Assembly: GCA_002304995.1 (NCBI GenBank) | Contig: DBPV01000051.1 | Span: 445-6,071 of the forward strand | Origin: Syntrophaceae bacterium UBA1411 | GTDB taxonomy: Bacteria; Desulfobacterota; Syntrophia; Syntrophales; Smithellaceae | Length of the DNA: 5,627 nucleotides | Reading direction: 5' to 3' | Shown here: positions 1 to 4,518 of the stretch, in pieces | Layout of the letters: each line of letters begins with the position of its first letter | Numbering within the stretch: the first letter of the stretch is position 1 | Program-made: the position numbers and the translations under genes | Notes under the pieces: generated by a model | Told to the model about the DNA's origin: nothing | Seen by the model: only the letters and a program-made list of their open reading frames with translations | The model's database searches: none

Positions 1-31
1 ACATTAAAGACCTGCACCGGGTGGACGGACA

Positions 32-1153
32 TCATCTTTTTTTCGTCATGGTGATCTTGCGCTTCAGCGGCTGCGTCGCGCAGCGCAGCGAGCCCCCCTG
101 CCCGTTGTGCGTTCCGAAAAAGACACGGTGGACTTTAATGCCCCGCTTTTCGAGCTCGGTCTGGATGGTGCGGTTGTCATTGTGCCGGTTATACGACAAA
201 ATGTAGTTTCGGGAATTGACGGGAACGCCGTTGACGGCCAGTCGCTGAACATCTGCAAGGCTCACTCTGATCAGATCCCAACCCTTGAGCTCCCCGGGCA
301 GGCCATCGACAAAGGCTTCTTCGCAAACGATGGCCAACCCCCGGCGCGGCACGGAAAGCACACAATCCAGATGCAATACGCTTTCTACAAGCCTTACGCG
401 TGTCACCTGATATTGATCGCCCAAAATATTTTTCAGCCACCGGTAGCCGGCCTCGTTGGATCCCACGCTGGGATTTTGCGTATTGCCGACGAAAACGGTT
501 TTACCCAGCACGATCACGTCGCCGCCCTCCAGAAACGGCGTGTCCGGGCGGGCGGGTTTCAGAAGCTCCGTGTGCGGCATGGAAAACCACTTGACCTTCG
601 GGTCGGAACATTTTTCGGACAGAATGTTTCGGAATCCGGATATGTCCGCCTTGCGAATCGGCGTGCGCAAATTGAATTCGATGACGTTGCTGCCGATGAC
701 CGCCATGTTGTCCCGGGGGAAGTCCTGGCTGAAACCGTTTAACAGCACATCGGCGCCGTAATATTCCCTGATAAAATCGACGGTAATCTCTGTCGGACGA
801 TAGACCTGGACACCCAGAAACTTCAATATTGCGATAAAGGCCTGATTTTCCTCCTCCAGCATCTGCGTTTCGCTTTTCCCCGTTTCAGGATTGATCATCT
901 CCGTCCAGAGCATCCCTGCCGTCTTCCGGGCGTAATCCGCTTCGTCTTTCGGCAGGACTTTCAGCGCGTCGGCAAACCATTTCGCTTCCAAAGACGGCGA
1001 CATCCCGTACGGCAGACCGACAATCACCTCCTTGAGATCGCCGTATTCGTAATCCACGTAAACAGAAGGTTCCGCCGCCATCGCCGATCGGACAAAAACC
1101 GGGAAACCTCCAAGCGCGAGAACCGCGCATAAAAACACGACTACATTTTTCAT
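32..1153 (-). CDS. Exported amidinotransferase-family (guanidino-group modifying) protein
   Basis: This 373-residue protein belongs, by its motifs, to the guanidino-modifying enzyme superfamily (amidinotransferases, arginine/agmatine deiminases, dimethylarginine hydrolases). These enzymes attack a guanidinium carbon with a cysteine thiolate. Visible motifs in order are FPRDN (Asp148), FLEGGDV (Glu209, Asp212), LHLD (His261, Asp263) and GGSLRCATQPL (Cys358). Together they give a complete Asp/His/Cys catalytic set. Overall layout and the EGGD/HLD spacing look closer to glycine-amidinotransferase-like members than to arginine deiminase, but the substrate cannot be read from the sequence. Residues 1-27 form a Sec signal peptide: a Lys, a hydrophobic stretch VVVFLCAVLALGGF, and an AMA cleavage site before Glu28. 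No lipobox is seen, so a soluble periplasmic enzyme is inferred. The ATG at 1153 has only a weak, distant Shine-Dalgarno (AGGTG, about 13 nt away). It lies downstream of the small secreted protein gene on the same strand, with a palindrome between them. Confidence 0.85.
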   Translation of the reverse strand: MKNVVVFLCAVLALGGFPVFVRSAMAAEPSVYVDYEYGDLKEVIVGLPYGMSPSLEAKWFADALKVLPKDEADYARKTAGMLWTEMINPETGKSETQMLEEENQAFIAILKFLGVQVYRPTEITVDFIREYYGADVLLNGFSQDFPRDNMAVIGSNVIEFNLRTPIRKADISGFRNILSEKCSDPKVKWFSMPHTELLKPARPDTPFLEGGDVIVLGKTVFVGNTQNPSVGSNEAGYRWLKNILGDQYQVTRVRLVESVLHLDCVLSVPRRGLAIVCEEAFVDGLPGELKGWDLIRVSLADVQRLAVNGVPVNSRNYILSYNRHNDNRTIQTELEKRGIKVHRVFFGTHNGQGGSLRCATQPLKRKITMTKKR

Positions 1154-1165
1154 AGGAACGCGGTA

Positions 1166-1183
1166 TCACCTTTCTATCAGCAT
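1166..1183 (-). other. Possible five-codon leader ORF (MLIER)
   Basis: On the minus strand an ATG at 1183 follows a textbook Shine-Dalgarno GGAGGAA (1196-1190) at a 6-nt spacing. It encodes M-L-I-E-R and stops at TGA (1168-1166). The stop is 12 nt before the ATG of the amidinotransferase, and the two starts are in the same frame. It could be a leader peptide that couples translation to the next gene, or a chance ORF. It could also mark a nonsense change that shortened the real N-terminus, but the 1153 start begins a complete signal peptide, which argues against that. No experimental or conservation evidence is available. Confidence 0.25.
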
Positions 1184-1184
1184 C

Positions 1185-1212
1185 AAGAGTTCCTCCGAAA
1201 GACTTCCTCCGA
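1185..1212. repeat. Tandem 14-bp duplication carrying Shine-Dalgarno-like cores
   Basis: Two adjacent 14-bp copies, 1185-1198 (AAGAGTTCCTCCGA) and 1199-1212 (AAGACTTCCTCCGA), differ at one base. On the minus strand each reads TCGGAGGAA, a strong Shine-Dalgarno core. Only the copy nearer the amidinotransferase is followed at proper distance by an ATG (1183). The duplication abuts the palindrome at 1212-1235. Confidence 0.7.
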
Positions 1213-1235
1213 GGGACGCTGTTAACAGCGTCCCT
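1212..1235 (-). terminator. Perfect 24-bp palindrome downstream of the small secreted gene
   Basis: AGGGACGCTG at 1212-1221, TTAA centre, CAGCGTCCCT at 1226-1235: a perfect inverted repeat starting 12 bp past the stop of the 1247-1648 gene. As RNA it would form a hairpin of ten base pairs with a TTAA loop. On the minus strand no U-run follows, so a classic intrinsic terminator is not shown; TTT follows only on the plus strand. It could instead be a REP-like element, an mRNA-stabilising hairpin, or a dyad operator in front of the amidinotransferase. The half-site AGGGACGCTG recurs at 1677-1686 on the other side of the gene. Confidence 0.45.
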
Positions 1236-1246
1236 TTATGGTTGCG

Positions 1247-1648
1247 TCACCTGCAGAAACCGTAATCATTGTTCTGAACCGGCGAGCCTGCCGCCCCTCG
1301 CTTGCGGCAAACGGTCCATGAGGAATTCCAGCATCCCGGCGAGAAGCCCGCCTTTCCGGTTTCGTGTCCCAGAATGCTGGTCGAGGCGATATCCCGGGCT
1401 GGGTCGACATACACAAGCCCTACCATGCCGGAAGGACACCACCCTCCTGTCTTGAAGGTGTAAGAGACCCCGGGATCTAAATAACCATAGGCGGATTCGA
1501 CATTTTTATAATCTTTGGTGACATAGACGTGGACTCTCGTTAAATAAGGAGATTGATTGGTGATCGTTACATCGAAAGCGGATGACAGGGACTCCAGACC
1601 GAACATCGCCGCAAGGACCATTGCACAAGCAACCAAATACCTTTTCAT
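1247..1648 (-). CDS. Small secreted four-cysteine protein of unknown function
   Basis: The product is 133 residues and I do not recognise its family. The N-terminus (MKRYLVACAMVLAAMFGLE...SSA) is a Sec signal peptide with likely cleavage after Ala24, leaving a mature protein of about 109 residues that starts FDVTITNQ. The mature part has alternating hydrophobic/polar stretches (FDVTITN, RVHVYVT, MVGLVYVD), suggesting a beta-rich fold. It has four cysteines (Cys71, Cys106, Cys114, Cys132), an even number that could make two disulfides in the periplasm or outside the cell. Two tryptophans lie near cysteines (GGWC, GCWN). The ATG at 1648 has a clear Shine-Dalgarno GGAGGAG four bases upstream, which fixes the start. 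A promoter-like sequence lies 54 bp upstream. It may be co-transcribed with the exported amidinotransferase downstream, though the palindrome between them may separate the two. Confidence 0.75.
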   Translation of the reverse strand: MKRYLVACAMVLAAMFGLESLSSAFDVTITNQSPYLTRVHVYVTKDYKNVESAYGYLDPGVSYTFKTGGWCPSGMVGLVYVDPARDIASTSILGHETGKAGFSPGCWNSSWTVCRKRGAAGSPVQNNDYGFCR

Positions 1649-1659
1649 AGCTCTCCTCC

Positions 1660-1677
1660 GGGAATATAGGGAATATA
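1660..1677. repeat. Two tandem 9-bp units (GGGAATATA)
   Basis: GGGAATATA occurs twice in direct succession at 1660-1668 and 1669-1677, followed by a third GGG. The repeat sits in the presumed 5' untranslated leader of the small secreted protein, directly upstream of its Shine-Dalgarno. It runs straight into AGGGACGCTG (1677-1686), a half-site shared with the palindrome at 1212-1235. Confidence 0.6.
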
Positions 1678-1701
1678 GGGACGCTGGGAACTTCGGCAGA
1701 C

Positions 1702-1729
1702 ACTATACAACGTGTTGAAAAGAATGCAA
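1702..1729 (-). promoter_or_regulatory. Putative sigma70-type promoter of the small secreted gene
   Basis: Read on the minus strand, TTGCAT (1729-1724) and TATAGT (1707-1702) are separated by 16 bp. The -10 matches TATAAT at five of six positions; the -35 matches only the first three bases. The site would start transcription near 1695, giving a leader of about 47 nt before the ATG at 1648. Confidence 0.4.
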
Positions 1730-1982
1730 GAATAAATATCGTTTATAGTGAATTGTGGATGGTGGATGGGAAAGAAACGACGGGGGACCGTATGCAACAC
1801 CCGTAAGTTTCTCTATATGAAGCATGCCGCAGGGCACATCCGGGACTGCAAAATATTCATCAAAATGAAATCCCTGTCAGTTTCCACAGAACTTCATCAT
1901 TGGCTTTTTTCCTGGCATCACGTTGCCGCCGCAGTACAAAGCAGGAGGGCTCCCAGAACAAGCGGGCATGGCGAAGACCGTT

Positions 1983-2146
1983 TTCAACCACCCCCTGCCC
2001 CCGCCAGCGGGGGACAACAGCAAAATATTCCCCTAAGGATGCCCGCGTTCAACTCCTGAGTCCGCCAGCGGGGGACAACAGTGACGACCGACAGCACGGA
2101 CAAGGACAACACATCCCCCTACACACCCGCCGGCGGGGGACAACAG
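1983..2146. repeat. Cluster of three REP-like palindromic repeats
   Basis: A 19-base core, CGCCAGCGGGGGACAACAG, occurs exactly at 2002-2020 and 2063-2081, and with one A-to-G change at 2128-2146. Sequence 5' of the core is also related: TTCAAC at 1983 and 2048, CAAC at 2107, then CCCCCT or CCTG. The unit is therefore about 34-40 bp, with 25-27 bp of unrelated sequence between units. In the first copy CCCCCGC (1998-2004) and GCGGGGG (2007-2013) form a perfect hairpin; the left arms of copies two and three have drifted. This is best read as a degenerating cluster of dispersed palindromic elements. A much weaker fourth match (about 2188-2205) continues the spacing. Confidence 0.8.
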
Positions 2147-2235
2147 AAAGCGCATATCAACACCCCTATGTGCCGCAATTCGAAACGCACCGGCGACGGA
2201 CGCAGAGGAAAGTCAACGCTGCGCTTGAATAGGCA

Positions 2236-2264
2236 TTGCCCGAAAACGGCAAACAGGCTATGAT
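2236..2264 (+). promoter_or_regulatory. Putative sigma70-type promoter of the MaoC-like gene
   Basis: TTGCCC (2236-2241) and TATGAT (2259-2264) are spaced by exactly 17 bp, matching the consensus hexamers at four and five of six positions. Transcription would begin near 2271, about 25 nt before the ATG at 2296. This placement also argues that the in-frame TTG at 2236 is part of the -35 box and not a start codon. Confidence 0.5.
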
Positions 2265-2295
2265 GCGCCTCACCAATATGAAGGGAGCAAGAAGC

Positions 2296-2754
2296 ATGTC
2301 TATCGAATCAACATTGGAAAATATGGAAAAGCACATCGGAAAAGAAATTTTTCTTTCCGGCTGGACACAGGTCACACAGGACCAGATCAACAAGTTCGCC
2401 GATTGCACCAAAGATGATCAGTGGATCCATGTGGACACGGAAAAAGCCGCCAAAGGGCCGTTCGGCACGACCATCGCCCACGGATTTCTGACGCTTTCGC
2501 ATCTGCCCTTTTTCAGCTATCAGGTTCCCCTGAGAGCGGAAGGCGCAAAAATGTCCATCAATTACGGTCTGGATAAAGTCCGCTTTCTCAATCCCGTCGC
2601 CTCCGGCTCGAAAATCCGCGACCGGATTGTTCTGAAATCCGTCGAAACCAAACCGGGAAACCGCCTGCTCATCACGCAGACCCATACGATTGAAATAGAC
2701 GGACAGGACAAGCCGGCGTGCATCGCGGATGCGCTGGCGATGATCTTTTTCTAG
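2296..2754 (+). CDS. MaoC-like hot-dog dehydratase / (R)-specific enoyl-CoA hydratase family
   Basis: The product is 152 residues, the usual size of a single hot-dog MaoC-domain protein. The hydratase signature is clear: FADCTKDDQWIHVD places Asp40 and His45 at the catalytic D-x4-H spacing known from PhaJ-type enoyl-CoA hydratases, followed by GPFGTTIAHGFLTLS on the central helix. Such proteins add water to trans-2-enoyl-CoA (R-specific) or act on related acyl thioesters in the cytoplasm; the natural acyl chain cannot be inferred. I chose the ATG at 2296 because AAGGGAG (2281-2287) lies eight bases upstream and a promoter sits in front of it. A longer frame from TTG 2236 has no such support. 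The next gene on the same strand is a ureohydrolase 102 bp away, with a strong hairpin between them, so co-transcription is uncertain. Confidence 0.9.
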   Translation: MSIESTLENMEKHIGKEIFLSGWTQVTQDQINKFADCTKDDQWIHVDTEKAAKGPFGTTIAHGFLTLSHLPFFSYQVPLRAEGAKMSINYGLDKVRFLNPVASGSKIRDRIVLKSVETKPGNRLLITQTHTIEIDGQDKPACIADALAMIFF

Positions 2755-2762
2755 CGCAGCAG

Positions 2763-2810
2763 GCAGGGAACGGCTTCCATCGGGCGAAAGTTAGCGCAGC
2801 CGTTCCCTGC
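2763..2810 (+). terminator. Long hairpin after the MaoC-like gene
   Basis: GCAGGGAACGGCT (2763-2775) and AGCCGTTCCCTGC (2798-2810) are perfect 13-bp inverted arms around a 22-nt loop, starting 8 bp after the stop codon. The position suggests a transcription end or mRNA-protecting hairpin, but no U-tract follows, so Rho-independent termination is not certain. TAGCGCAGC occurs both over the stop codon (2752-2760) and entering the right arm (2792-2800), a 9-bp direct repeat 40 bp apart. This hints at a small duplication or insertion remnant. Confidence 0.5.
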
Positions 2811-2856
2811 AATCGTTGCCGCCTTCTGTGGTCGATTCTGAAAGAAGGATTTCCTC

Positions 2857-3825
2857 ATGGACCGAGATATCTATAGTCGCAGAGTCTTGCCGCACGTTTC
2901 CGAAGGCGTCCCCTCCTTTTTAGGTACGCCTGTCGTTTGTGATCCGTCCGAACTGTCCCGCTATGACGCGGTTTTTATGGGAGTGCCCTGGGAGGGCAAG
3001 CCCACCTGGCGCGATCACCTGCGCTGCGCCGACGCCCCGGAAGCCGCCCGCAGGGCCTCCGTCCGCTATGGAGGATTTCTGCCGGAGCTGGACATCGACA
3101 TTTTCGACACGCTGCGGATCGGCGATTTCGGCGATGTGGCGGTTGCCCCGGAAAGCGCCGAGGAAACCTCTGCCCGCATTGAAGCGAAAGCCGGCAGCAT
3201 CTTCAGAAGCGGCGTCGTGCCGGTCGCCTTCGGCGGGGATCACGGAGTGACTTTCCCGATCATCAAGGCGCTCTCCGAAGCCTCCGGCGGACCGGTGGGG
3301 GTCATTCATCTGGACGCCCATCTGGACAACCTCCCCTTTCCGGAAGACGATATTTTTGCCAGGTGTTCTTTCGTGCAGAGGCTCTATGGCCTCGCGGGCT
3401 TTTCTCCCGCAAAAATTGTCCATGTCGGCATTCGCGGTCCCCGCAACACACGGATGCAGTATGAGACGGCCCAAAAACAGGGGTCGACAATTCTGACCAG
3501 CCGGGAGGTCAGGCGGATCGGCATCGAGGCGTCTTTTGAAAAAGCACTGGAGACGGCGTGGACAGGCACACGGGCGGTTTACGTTACGGTCTGCAGCGAT
3601 GTGGTCGATGCAGCCTGCAATCCGGGAGGGCCGCCCGACAGCCTGGGCTTCTCCTCCTGGGAGCTCTCCGATTTCCTGTATCGCTGCGGGCAGGCCGGCG
3701 TCGCCGGTTTTGATTTCACGGAAGTTTACCCGTCGCGCGATCCCAACGGGATCTCGAGCCACCTGTCGGTCTGGATGGCCCTTTATCTTCTGGCCGGGTT
3801 GGCGGCCAACCGCTCAGGGCGATAA
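2857..3825 (+). CDS. Ureohydrolase (agmatinase/arginase superfamily) protein with altered metal site
   Basis: This 322-residue cytoplasmic protein has the length and motif order of agmatinase-type ureohydrolases, which hydrolyse guanidino compounds to urea and an amine using a binuclear metal centre. GGDH (His129), DAHLD (Asp153, His155, Asp157) and the late Glu (GFDFTEVYP, Glu289) are present. The usual SxDxDxxDP motif reads TVCSDVVDA. Asp248 and Asp251 align with the second and third aspartates, but the first, normally the bridging metal ligand, is Cys246, and Pro is Ala252. NPGGPP follows where family members have APGT. Activity and substrate are therefore uncertain: it may use other metals or be a divergent subfamily. 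The ATG at 2857 has AAGGA seven bases upstream. Its 3' end overlaps the convergent isomerase-family gene by 12 bp. Confidence 0.85.
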   Translation: MDRDIYSRRVLPHVSEGVPSFLGTPVVCDPSELSRYDAVFMGVPWEGKPTWRDHLRCADAPEAARRASVRYGGFLPELDIDIFDTLRIGDFGDVAVAPESAEETSARIEAKAGSIFRSGVVPVAFGGDHGVTFPIIKALSEASGGPVGVIHLDAHLDNLPFPEDDIFARCSFVQRLYGLAGFSPAKIVHVGIRGPRNTRMQYETAQKQGSTILTSREVRRIGIEASFEKALETAWTGTRAVYVTVCSDVVDAACNPGGPPDSLGFSSWELSDFLYRCGQAGVAGFDFTEVYPSRDPNGISSHLSVWMALYLLAGLAANRSGR

Positions 3826-4518
3826 GGGATTCTTCAGGGAGGCAAAGTGGCGCGCAATGCCTTTCAGCACACTCTGGTTGCTGGTAACGACGGGAATTGC
3901 CAGATCCTGTTCAATAGCCTGCGCCGCCTCGAGAGCGCGGAAGGTCGTACAGGAGACAAAAACGCAATCGGGAGCGATCGCAGCCCGGCGCGCGGCATCG
4001 ACAACGAAGCGCCGGATATCGCCCGGCGCCACGGCTCCTATTGCGCCTTCGCTTGCCAGCCCCATTCCCACGATACCGCACACCGGAAAGCCCGCCGCGC
4101 GAAAAGTCGCCGCGAGCCGTTCGTTGATTTCATCGACATAGGGCGTGGCGATAAAGAGCCTTTTGGGGGAGGATTGCGAGATTTCCTGAATCGCGGCGCC
4201 CATAACGGTTAAGCACCGGCAGGCCGTCACCCTTTCCACCCGGCGGACGATGTCCGCTTCGCCCGCAAGCCCCAGGAGGGCCGCAGCCGACGTGCAGCCG
4301 AAGATGACGAGTTCGGGATCTACCTGCGCCATGCGGCGGGCCGCCGGCTCGAGTTCTTCGTCCAGCATTTTCCTTTCCCCGTCAATTGTCGCCGCCTCCA
4401 GATACATCCGGGTGACATGCAGGTTCATCCGGCGCGGCAGTCCTCTCCACAAGTCGGGCTCCATCACGCGGTCTCCGGCGGGGACGAGCAGCCCCACGCG
4501 CTGCGCCATTTCGGTCAT
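3814..4518 (-). CDS. Maleate isomerase / arylmalonate decarboxylase-family protein (Asp/Glu racemase superfamily)
   Basis: The 234-residue product matches the compact two-domain Asp/Glu racemase superfamily in length and motifs. The N-terminus RVGLLVPAGDRVMEPDL is typical of maleate isomerase and arylmalonate decarboxylase relatives. Two cysteines sit in the paired active-site positions, FGCTSA (Cys75) and VSCTTFRALEA (Cys190), and TSNQSVLKG lies near the end. Both cysteines being present favours isomerase/racemase-type chemistry; arylmalonate decarboxylase is known to keep only the second. The substrate is unknown, presumably a small dicarboxylic or keto acid in the cytoplasm. The start at 4518 follows AGGGAGGAGG and forms an ATGA overlap with the stop of the CDF-like gene, which signals translational coupling. 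A longer open frame in phase extends upstream but lies inside that gene and is not coding. The 3' end overlaps the ureohydrolase gene. Confidence 0.85.
   Translation of the reverse strand: MTEMAQRVGLLVPAGDRVMEPDLWRGLPRRMNLHVTRMYLEAATIDGERKMLDEELEPAARRMAQVDPELVIFGCTSAAALLGLAGEADIVRRVERVTACRCLTVMGAAIQEISQSSPKRLFIATPYVDEINERLAATFRAAGFPVCGIVGMGLASEGAIGAVAPGDIRRFVVDAARRAAIAPDCVFVSCTTFRALEAAQAIEQDLAIPVVTSNQSVLKGIARHFASLKNPLSP

Larger units (their letters stand above)
1649..2295. other. Intergenic region between divergent transcription units
   Basis: About 650 bp without a credible gene separate the minus-strand left unit from the plus-strand right unit. Open frames crossing it (for example 1748-2059 and 1900-2232) translate to low-complexity peptides that simply read through the palindromic repeat, with no good ribosome site. 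From left to right it holds the leader and promoter of the small secreted gene, an unremarkable AT-richer stretch (about 1730-1960), a REP-like repeat cluster (1983-2146), and the promoter of the MaoC-like gene. The part from 1730 to 1960 shows nothing I can name. Confidence 0.6.

Noticed and set aside
107..742. Plus-strand ORF of 211 residues opposite the amidinotransferase
   Set aside because: No recognisable motif; it lies wholly within the opposite, well-supported coding frame.
1848..2030. 11-bp direct repeat GCAAAATATTC at 1848-1858 and 2020-2030
   Set aside because: It is short and AT-rich with no associated structure, and is likely chance.
1991..2205. CRISPR array, because units of about 30 bp recur at 60-65 bp steps with a palindromic G/C core
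   Set aside because: Only three clear copies exist. Their left halves differ in sequence and length, relatedness extends 5' to TTCAAC so gaps shrink to about 25 bp, and no cas genes are present. A long repeat match at 5592-5627 lies by a gene start. A dispersed palindromic element fits better, although decayed CRISPR cannot be excluded without the outer sequence.
1748..2232. Overlapping plus-strand ORFs of 103 and 110 residues in the repeat region
   Set aside because: They translate the palindromic repeats into low-complexity peptides, lack ribosome sites and are unlike any family I know.
2236..2295. TTG start at 2236 giving a 172-residue MaoC-like protein
   Set aside because: It has no Shine-Dalgarno, coincides with a -35 box, and the added residues are not part of the hot-dog domain.
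2920..3762. Minus-strand ORF of 280 residues opposite the ureohydrolase
   Set aside because: No family motifs or ribosome site; it is the shadow of a gene with clear catalytic motifs.
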